Both the position numbers and the translations under genes were made by a program. The notes under the pieces were generated by a model. That model did no database searches, was not told the origin of the DNA, and saw only the letters and a program-made list of their open reading frames with translations. From Patiria pectinifera (lineage: Eukaryota > Echinodermata > Asteroidea > Valvatida > Asterinidae), in the NCBI GenBank assembly GCA_029964075.1, contig CM057147.1:22651513-22715512 (forward strand): a DNA stretch of 64,000 nt, in the 5' to 3' direction. How positions within the stretch are numbered: position 1 is the stretch's first letter; each line of letters starts with the position of its first letter. Positions 9,905 through 19,598 of this stretch are shown in pieces.

Positions 9905-11720
9905 ATGGTATCTTTAATCTTTAATACAACCATTACTCTTTTTTGCCATCACCGTTGCTTCGAAATACTGAACAGAAACAGCTATTAAATTTGATTTCAC
10001 CATTTGCAGGTAATGAGCAAGTTGCTCTACGTTGTGTTGTATTCACATCAAATGTTATTCAGAAGATAATATTTACACGTAACAGTCTTGTACATGTATT
10101 TGAAAACCTTCATCACTTATTATTTTGTTCTTTTAACTTTTGTTTTGTTCTAGTTTTGTTAAACTTCAGAGCCTAAGTAACAAAGTTATGATTTGCATGT
10201 TATTTGTTCTTTATACTTTATCACGATACATAGCATGAAAGAAAAAGCACTTTATATCTGTTACAGTTCGTTGTGTTTTTCAGTTTAAGTTTAGCTGTAA
10301 GATGAAAGAAACGACAAGCTGTTAATGGGAAGTCGTTTGTATAATTAAGTGTTTTGTTGCAGGCATTTCATTTGCAAGACTTGAATTGCCGTATGCTAAT
10401 TCAAACTTTGCAAACCTCTCTCTATTGGGAATTAGATTTGGCAAAAGAGCTGCTTGCTAATTCTGGCCCAGCTTTGATGGATGTGTTTTGTTCTGTAAAC
10501 AACATAAAAGCTACTCCTTGAGCATTCATTAACATTGGGATGCCAGTTCTGAGGCTATAGCCTGAATTTAGGCATTTTCATGTTTTGGAGAAAAAAAATT
10601 TCCGGCATTCCATCCCTTCGCAGGCCGGAAAAATCATGTGTCACACGCTCGATCCTGATTGGTGGATCCATGGCAACAACAGTGTGATATTATACCTAAA
10701 CGTTCTGTGTCGCACTCTTTGTATTGCACTATTCCAAGATGTGAGCGATATTCCAGCTGCATGCACTAAACAACTAAAAGGTTAATTCCTGTAAAGCGTG
10801 CTAGTTCCAAGTTTACTGTGTTCACGTCAAGTTCACTCGAAGATAAAATCGTTATTGCGCTCGCGGAACATGGAAAATGTTGTGCGTGTCACAGACACAG
10901 ACGCACTACATTATTCCCTGTTCCACTTGCTCTCGCTGGATAACTCAAAGAATGAACTGTAAGTTTAATGTCCAAGGACACACATGTATATATACATGTG
11001 TGTGGTATTGCAATGTGTTAATGGTGTATTGCAATAATTTTGTGCATTTGCCCGTCTTTCGCATGTCCAATTTTTCAGACCATGGAGCAAAACCCACTGG
11101 CATCCCTGTTAACAACCTAAAGTTCTTAACTTACACAGGCCTACATGTATTTCACCTTAACATTTTGTTAAATAAATAATTCCAATTTGACTTCTACAGC
11201 AAGTGAAATTCCCTACATGAAAAAGGTCTCCAAAACGTTCACTGTTTTGTGTGTTAAATAAAGAGTCACGCCTCTGTACCATTTCGAAATAAATACCACT
11301 GTGGAAGCAATGTGTTGTCACTTGGCAGTTTTATTTAATATCATCAAACCATTATTTTTTTTTATAAAATACATGCACTTTACTTCCAATATGAACTCTT
11401 TTTGCGTTACAACATTGCACAATTTTCAGTTTTCGCTCCCTGGGACATCACCTTGCCCAAAGTTGCACTACAAATGACATACACAGCTACAGTAGTAGGG
11501 GAGGTGGGGGTATGGGACCAAAATGGAAAATCTGCGGCCAGTCTGGACACGCCGCTCTCGATTCTAAAAATTAGTTGGAGGAAAAATATAGGGGAATCTC
11601 CCGCGGCAAATGTTTTTAGAAATCTGACGTCAGGTTTGGGAGCAAAAAAGAAAAATGTGTGTCAAGTCAGGGCCTGTCGCTCTGGAGTTAAAAAAATAAA
11701 TCTGTCGTCGCTAAAATGAG
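9905..11720. other. RPA1 3' flank, no supported gene
   Basis: This is AT-rich sequence with short chance ORFs only. A possible polyadenylation signal AATAAA lies at 11171-11176, 1.6 kb after the RPA1 stop. A 105-codon frame at 11402-11719 has no recognisable feature; it could belong to the left end of the Polinton but I cannot support it. Confidence 0.5.
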
Positions 11721-11861
11721 GTGATGTCACCACCACGTGACTTTGAAAAATGTGTGAGTCACCACCACGTGACCTTGAAACGTGTTGAGGCACGAAAGAA
11801 ATTTGGCGTAAACAATGTGACCTTGAAAAATGTGTGAGTCACCACCACGTGACCTTGAAAC
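11721..11861 (+). repeat. Imperfect repeats with CACGTG core at the Polinton left side
   Basis: A unit close to GTCACCACCACGTGACCTTG, usually followed by AAAAATGTGTGA, occurs at 11726, 11758 and 11838, with a partial copy near 11812. It sits just upstream of the polymerase gene, so it may be part of a terminal repeat or a regulatory array. Which of these applies cannot be told from the sequence. Confidence 0.55.
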
Positions 11862-11982
11862 TCGGGCCCATTATCTCTCGTCTTGAAGATCTCTCACCAG
11901 CCGGTGTGTCTGATTGCTTATAAATCCAAAGTCTGCCTCCAAAAAAAAATGAGAAAAAAAATATTATATTTCCTACAATAAA

Positions 11983-14900
11983 ATGGAGAGTAATATGTTC
12001 AGACCGACCGTCAAAGGATATTCTAAATGGAACAAAGCCACGCTGCGTGATTACGTGCAGCGATATAATATACCGCACAATGAAAATGTTTCTCTTACTC
12101 GTAAAGTCTACATCGAGGGGATAAAACATTATGAAAGTCAATTTAAAAACTTGAGGAAAAAGAAACTTCATGAGCTCAAACAGATTGTAGACGAACAAAA
12201 TCTAAAATACGTACCGACGGGTTATAAAGGACGGTTTTTGAAAAAAGATTTAATCTCGGCGATTAAAATATACAGACAACCCGAATACTTTACAGAGTCA
12301 GCTTTTAGAGAAACGAGAAGGTTTAGAAATTACTACAGAAACTGGGAATTAAACCCCAGACTTTATAACCATGATTTAATCAAGTTTTTTGATTCGCACA
12401 AGGAACAAATAGTCAATAAAATCAAGTCTGAATTGAGAGAGCTCAGAGGTTTAAAACTGGAGCTCACAATCAAAATAAAATACGAAAAAACCAAACCGGA
12501 TGGTACGATCGAAACGATCGAAGCTATTCATTATAGCAAGCCGAAAGCCGTTTTAAATCAAAGTCAAATAAAACAGGTTTTAAAAGAAGAGATCGAAGAG
12601 CTATTTAAAAAGGATGAAAGGTATACGAATCAAGGATCGGGTTGGGTTTTAAAAAAGATAATGGCGTTATACATCAACATCAACAGATATAATCCAGCGA
12701 GAGGTAGTTCTTATATAAACCTACCCGAACATCTTAAAATTAAACAGGCGATGATAAACATCAAAAACAAAGACGACGAGTGTTTGAGATGGTGTTTGAG
12801 AGCTGCTCTTGGGTTGTATACAGATAAAGTAAAAAATCAAATAAGAAATAATCCTAAATATAAAATTCATAAAGAAGAACCTGTTGTATACACCAAAGAC
12901 GACGGACTCAGTTTTAAAGGCGTTGACTTTCCGACACCGGTCGATCAGATACCCAAGATAGAAAGACAAAATAATTTATCGATAAACGTATACGGTTATG
13001 AGGGTGAGATATATCCATTATACGTGTCTAAAAACTACGGGGCAAAAGAGATCGATCTGCTTTTGATTTCTAAAGGTGACAAGCATCACTATTGTTGGAT
13101 AAAATATTTTACGAGGTTGATGTACGACGTTACCAAACATAAATGTAAGAAATATTTTTGTCGAAGATGTCTATGTCATTTTACCAATCAAAATAAATTA
13201 GACAGACATATCGCCGATTGTAGGGGTATAGATGCACATCCATCAAAGATTGTATTTCCGACGGGTAAACCAAAATACATAGACGGGCAACCAGGCGAAA
13301 GAGACGTACCGATATTAGAATTTAAAAACTATAGGCACAAACAAAAAGCACCATTTGTCATTTATGCTGACTTTGAATCCATACTACAAACAACAACACC
13401 CACACAGACACTAACATCTAAACCTACTCACTCAGACAAAGAGACAAACACAAAAAAGATTAACGTTCACAAAGCTAGCGGTTATTCGCTAGTTGTCGTG
13501 CGATGCGACGGTAAAAATGTGTATCAAGAGACTTATAGAGGCAAAGACGCTTCAACTAGATTTATAACGACGCTGTTACAATTACAAAGCGATATTAATT
13601 GTCTATTTGAAAAACCCCAACCCATGACATTTAACGAGCGAGCTAAAGACCATCACGATACAACAAACACGTGTTGGATTTGCGAGAAACCAATTTATCC
13701 CAATTACTCGAGCAACTGTCAGTGCCAGAAACCCAGAGAACCCAAGACGATAAAACAAAAGAAAGAACATCAGTACAAAAATAGTAAGGGATTTATTGAG
13801 TCTAAATGTCTAGACTGCAAAAAGAGCATTAATAAATTTAGAAAGGTCAGAGATCACTGCCACGTCACTGGTAAATATAGGGGTGCCGCACACGCTTATT
13901 GTAACCTCAAACTACAAATTAAACCCGGTTGTACACCGATACCGGTCTTTTTTCACAATTTACAAAATTACGACGCGCATTTAATCATGCAGGGAATGAC
14001 AGAATACGATAGCCAAACAGAAATACAAGTGATCGCTAAAAATTCAGAAAAGTATATTTCGTTTTCGATAGGAAATCTACGATTTTTAGACTCGTTTAGT
14101 TTTATGGCATCATCGTTGGATAAATTAGTGAAAGGTTGTCCAAAAGAGTCGTTTCATTTACTCAAAAAGCATTTTAAACTAGGTACGCCAGAGGCGACTG
14201 ACTTGCTATTACAAAAAGGAATTTATCCCTACGAATATATGAACTCGTTTGATAAGTTTCAAGAGACCAGCCTACCACCCATCGACAAGTTTTACAGCAG
14301 ACTAAAAGACGAACATATATCGCAACAAGACTACGACAGAGCTCAACGCGTGTGGAACGAGTTTAATATACAAAATCTAGGAGACTATCACGACTTGTAC
14401 GTGACTACCGATACGTTATTACTTGCAGGCGTATTTGAAAACTTTAGACGAACGTGTATTACAAACTACGGGCTAGATCCAGCTAATTATTTTACCGCAC
14501 CCGGATTGTCCTGGGATGCTCTATTGAAACACTCGGAAGCTAAACTCGAACTGTTGCAAGACGTCGACAAACACTTATTTTTTGAAAAAGCAAAACGAGG
14601 AGGCATATCTAGCGTGGGTGGAATGAGACATCACAAAGCCAATAATCAATATCTTGATGACTACGATTCAAACAAACCCTCGAGTTATATCGCTTATTTG
14701 GATGCCAACAATCTGTACGGTTGGGCTATGAGTCAATATCTACCGTACAGTGATTTTAAATGGACACCCTCGAAACCGTTTACCGAAGAAAGAATATTAA
14801 CGCTTAAGAAAACGTCCAACACCGGCTACTTTTTTGAAGTAGATTTAGACTATCCGTACGATCTACACGCCAAGCATAACGATTATCCCCTAGCACCCGA

Positions 14901-15060
14901 AAATATCGTCGTACCCCAAGCGTGGATGTCTGATTATCAAAACGAGTTATTGGATACCGAACCTAATAGCGACGTACAAAAATTAACGTGTACGCTTAAT
15001 CCAAAACAAAATACGTGTTGCACTACGTTACGTTGCATTCATACCTCGATCTCGGTTTGA
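11983..15060 (+). CDS. Polinton DNA polymerase B, N-terminal and palm-A part (first of two fragments)
   Basis: The 1025-codon frame from ATG 11983 has a basic N-terminal region with a SAP-like helix pair (about 55-95) and a Cys/His finger (about 386-414, CKKYFCRRC). A Cys/His cluster resembling recombination endonuclease VII follows (about 565-645, including RDHCHVTGKYRG). Next come the proofreading exonuclease motifs: Exo I YADFES (about 463), Exo II NLQNYDAHL (about 660) and Exo III YVTTDTLLL (about 806). Polymerase motif A LDANNLYGWAM lies near 905. These are family B, protein-primed features typical of Polintons. The last 15-17 residues before the stop at 15058-15060 are out of frame, because the conserved sequence moves to another frame near 15011. 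Motifs B and C follow in the next fragment. Confidence 0.9.
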   Translation: MESNMFRPTVKGYSKWNKATLRDYVQRYNIPHNENVSLTRKVYIEGIKHYESQFKNLRKKKLHELKQIVDEQNLKYVPTGYKGRFLKKDLISAIKIYRQPEYFTESAFRETRRFRNYYRNWELNPRLYNHDLIKFFDSHKEQIVNKIKSELRELRGLKLELTIKIKYEKTKPDGTIETIEAIHYSKPKAVLNQSQIKQVLKEEIEELFKKDERYTNQGSGWVLKKIMALYININRYNPARGSSYINLPEHLKIKQAMINIKNKDDECLRWCLRAALGLYTDKVKNQIRNNPKYKIHKEEPVVYTKDDGLSFKGVDFPTPVDQIPKIERQNNLSINVYGYEGEIYPLYVSKNYGAKEIDLLLISKGDKHHYCWIKYFTRLMYDVTKHKCKKYFCRRCLCHFTNQNKLDRHIADCRGIDAHPSKIVFPTGKPKYIDGQPGERDVPILEFKNYRHKQKAPFVIYADFESILQTTTPTQTLTSKPTHSDKETNTKKINVHKASGYSLVVVRCDGKNVYQETYRGKDASTRFITTLLQLQSDINCLFEKPQPMTFNERAKDHHDTTNTCWICEKPIYPNYSSNCQCQKPREPKTIKQKKEHQYKNSKGFIESKCLDCKKSINKFRKVRDHCHVTGKYRGAAHAYCNLKLQIKPGCTPIPVFFHNLQNYDAHLIMQGMTEYDSQTEIQVIAKNSEKYISFSIGNLRFLDSFSFMASSLDKLVKGCPKESFHLLKKHFKLGTPEATDLLLQKGIYPYEYMNSFDKFQETSLPPIDKFYSRLKDEHISQQDYDRAQRVWNEFNIQNLGDYHDLYVTTDTLLLAGVFENFRRTCITNYGLDPANYFTAPGLSWDALLKHSEAKLELLQDVDKHLFFEKAKRGGISSVGGMRHHKANNQYLDDYDSNKPSSYIAYLDANNLYGWAMSQYLPYSDFKWTPSKPFTEERILTLKKTSNTGYFFEVDLDYPYDLHAKHNDYPLAPENIVVPQAWMSDYQNELLDTEPNSDVQKLTCTLNPKQNTCCTTLRCIHTSISV

Positions 15061-15978
15061 AACTAAAAAGGTACATCGCGTGTTAAAATTTAAACAATCG
15101 CCTTGGATGAAATCTTACATCGACAAAAACACGCAACTCGAACAAAAGCAACCTCTGATTTTGAGAAAGACTTTTTTAAACTGATGAATAACAGCGTGTT
15201 TGGTAAGACGATGGAAAACGTTAGAAATCGAATAGACGGTTACCTACTGAGAGACAATAACGAGAGCGATCAAAAAAAATACCAAAAAATAATTCAAAAA
15301 CCGAGCTATAAAACAACAACGCCGTTTCCAGAATGTGACCTGTCGTTTGTCGAAACATATAAAACGACAACCGTGTTAAACAAGCCCATTTACTGCGGAG
15401 TGAGTATCTTGGATCTCTCAAAGACTCTGATGTACGATTTTTATTACAACCGATTGAAAGACAAATACGGAGATAAAATCAGGTTGATGTATACGGATAC
15501 GGACAGTCTGTTGATTGTCGTTTACACGGATGACATATACAAAGACATGCGATCTCACGGGCAACACTACGACTTTTCGAATTACAATCTGGATCACGAG
15601 TTATACGATCCAACCAATAAGAAAGTGATCGGTAAATTTAAAGACGAGTTTGGAGGTAAGGTCATTCAAGAAGCCGTTTGCGTAAGACCCAAGATGTACT
15701 CGATTTTAGCAGATGACAACAACATCACTCTTAAAAAGGCCAAGGGGGTCACAAAATCGGTCACTGACAAAAGATTAAAACACCGACACTACTACGACTG
15801 CATCTTTAAAAATAAATCTAAAACAGAAACGATGACTCAAATTCGATCGGAAAAACACATCCTTTACACCATATCTCAAAATAAACTGTCGTTGAGTCCG
15901 TTGGACACAAAGAGGTACATTTTACCGGATGGAATACACACGCTCGCTTATGGTCACCGTAATCTAGATATTAATTAG
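15061..15978 (+). CDS. Polinton DNA polymerase B, C-terminal part (motifs B and C)
   Basis: The clean frame is open from 15103 and ends at TAG 15976-15978. It carries motif B (KLMNNSVFGKTMENV, about 15178) and motif C (MYTDTDSLL, about 15490), the catalytic palm residues of family B polymerases. The thumb tail ends with LPDGIHTLAYGH. The frame equals that of the first fragment, but between about 15011 and 15150 conserved sequence passes through the other two frames, so three single-base shifts lie there. The annotated start is therefore not a true start. The 3' end overlaps the convergent integrase gene by 8 bases. Confidence 0.88.
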
Positions 15979-16972
15979 GCGGTAATTGCGTGTCCTCGGG
16001 TACGACTTGAAGCTCTTGTCTCACAAAACTCCTTTCTGGGCCGTCTTGCAGGTAATAAAGAGTAGGACCCGTCGTGACTTTTTTACCTTCAATCATTTTA
16101 AATTGACTCGTTCTTTTTTCCACGTTGAAGATGTCTACGCTCCAAATGGGATCCGTGGCTCTTCTAGAAGTTCCACCCTCTTGCTCACCCGGGTAATATA
16201 AGTATCTAACCATAGCGTCTTGCGGTAATTGTTGCTCTTTTGTTTTAACGGGGTTAGCCGGCGATTGCCGGACCTGTTTTAGTTTAACCGCCTCTGACGG
16301 CGCTTTAGCTATTAATCTTGTCGTTTCATCGTTTATAGCTTTGATCACGCTGGGTAATCGCTCGACCCATTGCGTGTTTCTACTCTCGGGATTTAACATT
16401 TCTTGAGCGTACTGATGACCAAACAGTCTCTCGGCTAGCGTTCGATTAAATCTTTCTACGATACCCTGCGATCGGTGGTTTCCGGGTTCGCCTACGATAA
16501 TCTCGACGTTTTTTGAGGCCATCCATTTTTTAAAAGCGCCTTTAAATTCGGTACCGGCGTCTACTCTCAACGTTTTAGGGTAACTCAAAGGCGACCTCGC
16601 GTAAATCTTGACGATAGCATCTCGCGTGGAATCTGCCGTTTTAGAAACCAAGGGTTCTGCTTCGTGGTATCGACTCGCAACATCGACAACCGTCAAAGCG
16701 TATTTATAAGTCTTGCGTTTTACTTTATCCCAGGGTAGGTATAGCACATCCATTTGGTGAAAGTCGTTTGGTGTTTCAAACTCTCGTGATGTACTCGTAG
16801 GCCTGGGTACATACGCAGGACCCGGTAGATAAATTTGCCATATCGCTTGTTTTTTAAGCCAATCTCTGATTACCTTTTTATCGATTTTGGTTTTATCGTG
16901 TAAATGGTCGACGGCGCTTTCACCTCTCCAATAACCGCTCGGGCTATAATACAGTTTAGATAATGTTTGCAT
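15971..16972 (-). CDS. Polinton integrase (retroviral-type DDE, rve fold)
   Basis: The intact 333-residue frame on the minus strand encodes the integrase that inserts element DNA by strand transfer. The catalytic triad is visible: D75 (HQMDVLYLP), D138 (LRVDAGTEFKG) and E173 (GIVERFNRTL), with the D,D(35)E spacing. The N-terminal part (YYSPSGYWRGESAVDHL) is the usual Polinton leader helix region without a clear HHCC finger. The C-terminal part (about 255-333, ending VRQELQVVP) resembles the chromo-like tail found in these integrases. It converges on the polymerase gene and diverges from the next gene across only 31 bp. This is the best-preserved gene of the element and shows no break. Confidence 0.93.
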   Translation of the reverse strand: MQTLSKLYYSPSGYWRGESAVDHLHDKTKIDKKVIRDWLKKQAIWQIYLPGPAYVPRPTSTSREFETPNDFHQMDVLYLPWDKVKRKTYKYALTVVDVASRYHEAEPLVSKTADSTRDAIVKIYARSPLSYPKTLRVDAGTEFKGAFKKWMASKNVEIIVGEPGNHRSQGIVERFNRTLAERLFGHQYAQEMLNPESRNTQWVERLPSVIKAINDETTRLIAKAPSEAVKLKQVRQSPANPVKTKEQQLPQDAMVRYLYYPGEQEGGTSRRATDPIWSVDIFNVEKRTSQFKMIEGKKVTTGPTLYYLQDGPERSFVRQELQVVPEDTQLPPN

Positions 16973-17003
16973 ATTATTTAATATAAAAGACGTTTATAAT
17001 AAT
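16973..17003. promoter_or_regulatory. 31-bp divergent intergenic region between integrase and membrane protein
   Basis: The spacer is almost pure AT apart from GACG. It reads TATAAAAG toward the right-hand gene and TTATAAACG toward the integrase, and each start codon has the context TAATATG. All promoter and leader signals for two divergent genes must fit here or inside the coding regions. The promoter role is inferred. Confidence 0.45.
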
Positions 17004-17426
17004 ATGGCTAGCGTTGCTATGATGTTAGGAGGCGCGATCGTCAACGCCTTAGCTTTTACTGGTTCAAACTTTTTATTTTCAAATCTGAAACAGAGTGACG
17101 AGGAGCGTAAGAGACACGATTTAGCGATAGAACAACTCTCAGCCGCCAAAGATAAGTGGCAACGAGAACGAACGAAATATCTAGATTTTCTAAACGACCG
17201 TATCAGAAAACAAAATGCCTCTAAAGAAACATTTTCTAACGTAGACCGAGCGTTGCGTTACTATAACGAGGTGAGTGGTCAATCTACCGAACTACCCGTA
17301 GGACTGCAACGCGAACCCAAACTCGAAGATTTTTACGAGCCTAGCGACCAACAAATAGAAAAAGAACTGGCGTTTATCGCGGGAGGAACGCTATTGGTGG
17401 GCTTCTTGGCTTACAGATACCTTTAA
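17004..17426 (+). CDS. Small Polinton protein with N- and C-terminal hydrophobic anchors
   Basis: The 140 residues comprise an N-terminal hydrophobic segment (about 1-26, MASVAMMLGGAIVNALAFTG) and a charged, probably helical or coiled middle (about 30-80, DEERKRHDLAIEQL). A Pro/Glu-rich stretch (LEDFYEPSDQQIEKE) and a C-terminal hydrophobic segment (about 121-140) follow. I recall similar small proteins in animal Polintons at the same position, but their function is not established. A virion or membrane role is only inference. It starts 31 bp from the divergent integrase and ends 22 bp before the capsid gene. No break is seen. Confidence 0.75.
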   Translation: MASVAMMLGGAIVNALAFTGSNFLFSNLKQSDEERKRHDLAIEQLSAAKDKWQRERTKYLDFLNDRIRKQNASKETFSNVDRALRYYNEVSGQSTELPVGLQREPKLEDFYEPSDQQIEKELAFIAGGTLLVGFLAYRYL

Positions 17427-17448
17427 ATTTAAAACTCGTATAAATAAA

Positions 17449-18716
17449 ATGAATGCATATGGAAAAAAGCTCAATCCCAGCAGGCTATTAAAAATACCCA
17501 GATCTATCAAGGGTGAGAGAAAAGAGGTGGTCATTACCCACAATCCTAGTAGTATATCGGCGGGGCAAACGCTGAGGGTCAAGTTTCCTCAATTGGGTGT
17601 AGACGACGTGATCGTACCCGGCACTTGTAAACTAGCTTTCAATTTAGAACTCGAAGGTGGAAGCGACAACAATAGAACCATTTTTGGTAATTTAGCCAGA
17701 AATTTAGTCAGCGAAATCAGCGTCAGGCTTCAAGGTCACGAAATTGTGAGTTATCGTCACGCCGACGTGTATCACAACTTTAAAGACAATTGGATCAACA
17801 GCTCGACGACTCGAAACATGGCGTACTCGGGCATAGAAAAAGAAAACGTGTCTAAACTAAGAACTGGGGCTGAAGATGCTAACGCGAGCGCCAACAACGG
17901 TAAGGATCAAGCTATCGCGGATGCCTATGGTAACAGATATTGTATTCCCCTAGACATTGACATACTGACTTCGCATCACCCTTTTTACCCCAGCGGTTTA
18001 AAACAACCTCTGACGTACGAGATAAAGTTTAACGATCACGAAAAAGTAGTCAACAGTTCAGATACGGCGGCGATGTATTCTATCTCAGACTTGTCTCTCG
18101 AATACGAAGTGGTGACCAACAGAGACCTAGCTATCACCATCAGGAATAAACACAAGGGGTTAATGCAATATCTGTTTGATAAAATCCACTCGCTAGAAGT
18201 TAGATCCGTCAACAAATCGGACACGCTTTGGAACGTCAGCGTCAATCAACCCATCAGGAGTCTCAAGGGTATTTTGTTTTTGTTTAAAGATCCCGCGGTC
18301 AAGAATCCGCAGCGATTTTACAATCCAAAAATAGCCAAAACATCGGTGACCGTAGAAGGTAAACCCAATCAACTCTACAGTCAAGGCATGTTTCAGTATC
18401 AACACTGGAATGAAATCAACAAGTTCTTTGGAGACAGCGATACCGAAAGCGGGCGTGGAGTAGCTAAAGACTTAAATTTGACGGGTTTTGACCTCGGAGA
18501 CTACCTAAAGACAAGTACGGTCTGTGGCTCGATTTTAGAAGTAACGACGACAATTCCGCTCACGGATCCGGTAGGAAACTCGGAGACGGAGGAGGCATCA
18601 ACATTCAATTTAACAGAGAAGCCGAAAGTCAAGGTGACCTCACGATGTACGTATTTTTAGTCATGGATGCTCAATTGAACTTGGAAGACGGGAATTTTAA
18701 ATCTCTGTTAAGTTAA
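17449..18716 (+). CDS. Probable Polinton capsid protein (double jelly-roll type), frameshifted near C-terminus
   Basis: The frame from ATG 17449 runs 403 codons to TAG 18658. It resembles the widespread uncharacterised F54H12.2-like proteins of animal Polintons, which I take to be the jelly-roll capsid protein. This assignment is moderate, from pattern and gene order (before the ATPase). Visible features are a strand-rich N-terminal region (LRVKFPQLGVDD, VPGTCKLAFNLEL) and the NLARNLVSEISVRLQGHE block. The last ~40 residues of that frame look wrong. Around 18535-18550, at an ATTTTAG run, conserved-looking sequence continues in another frame (DDNSAHGSGRK near 18550-18580, then YVFLVMDAQLNL) to TAA 18714-18716, one base before the next ATG. 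The true product is therefore probably about 420 residues. Confidence 0.72.
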
Positions 18717-18717
18717 A

Positions 18718-19322
18718 ATGACACAACCGCATTGCGCTTTAATCGTCGGCAAAACAAATTCGGGCAAAACCAAATGGATTTTGGATCTGTTAGAGTCAGA
18801 TTATAAAAACACATTTGAGGCGATAGTCATCATTTGCCCTACCATATTTAAAAACAAAACGTACATCGAAAGAAAGTGGATTCAAGCAGATCCCGAGGTA
18901 TACCTCTGCGATCCAGAATTGTACAAGATGACGCTCAACGAAGCGATCGATTTTTACAGGAAAATATTTGAAGGTGTTGCCACGTTGTTTATCGTGGACG
19001 ATTGCTCTTCGGATCAAGAGATTAAATATCGTAAAAGACGTGCGCGCTAAGCAAGATGGCATTTAGCGGAAGACACGTAAATCACAGCTGTTGGTTACTG
19101 ACCCAAAAGTACAACAGCGTTTTAAAAGATTATAGAGAAAACACGGCTTGGTTGGCATTATTTTACTGCAAAGATAAAACATCGTTTGATCAAGCGTTAG
19201 ACGAAAACGACGTCGTACCCATTGAAGAACGAGATTATATAAAACGACGTTTGAGAGATGTGAAATATAGTAAATTGGTCGTATACACCGAACCTCCAGT
19301 TAGTTACGAGCTACTTGAGTAG
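18718..19322 (+). CDS. Polinton packaging ATPase (A32/FtsK-HerA type), frameshifted
   Basis: This is a P-loop ATPase of the family that packages DNA into virions of PRD1/adenovirus-like and NCLDV lineages. Walker A is GKTNSGKT at residues 11-18 and Walker B is LFIVDDC at about 90-96. The first frame stops at 19048-19050. Matching sequence (AFSGRHVNHSCWLLTQKYNS, with the sensor-like Gln) continues in a different frame from about 19056 to TAG 19320-19322. Between 19025 and 19056 the best continuation uses the third frame (KDVRAKQDG), so two shifts are needed. The whole would be about 200 residues, the usual size for Polinton ATPases. It begins one base after the capsid gene stop. Confidence 0.88.
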
Positions 19323-19490
19323 CTAGTTGAGTAACAATTAATAGCTAGTTGAGTAACAATTAATAGCTAGGTGAGTAACAATTAATAGCTAGGTGAGTAA
19401 CAATTAATAGCTAGGTGAGTAACAATTAATAGCTAGGTGAGTAACAATTAATAGCTAGGTGAGTAACAATTAATAGCTAGTTGAGTAGCA
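19321..19490 (+). repeat. 22-bp tandem array after the ATPase gene
   Basis: Seven full copies and one partial copy of AGCTAG(T/G)TGAGTAACAATTAA plus T lie end to end, starting at the ATPase stop region. Outer copies have GTTG and inner copies GGTG, so the inner units are a recent local expansion. There are no spacers between units, so it is a minisatellite and not a CRISPR array. Confidence 0.85.
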
Positions 19491-19598
19491 ACCTATTCAA
19501 CAAACTACACGTGTATTACAATTTGTTAATCAACAAACGTCAACAAAATACATTTTGTTGTTAGTAAATGATAGCAATATTCGAGTATTTGCAGTTTT

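Larger units (their letters stand above)
11721..19598 (+). mobile_element. Polinton/Maverick virus-like DNA transposon, partial and partly decayed
   Basis: Polintons are self-synthesising DNA transposons encoding a protein-primed family B polymerase, a retroviral-type integrase and virion proteins. This copy shows, in order, polymerase (+), integrase (-), a small two-anchor membrane protein (+), probable capsid protein (+) and packaging ATPase (+), with tiny spacers. Base use differs from the flanks (denser coding, almost no non-coding DNA). The left boundary is placed at the short repeats at 11721-11861 and is approximate. The right side runs into a 500-N gap, so the right terminal repeat, protease and second capsid gene are not seen. 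Frameshifts affect three of five genes. Confidence 0.9.

Noticed and set aside
19321..19490. Regular direct repeats resembling a CRISPR array
   Set aside because: The units are contiguous with no spacers, in a eukaryotic genome next to a Polinton; a minisatellite.
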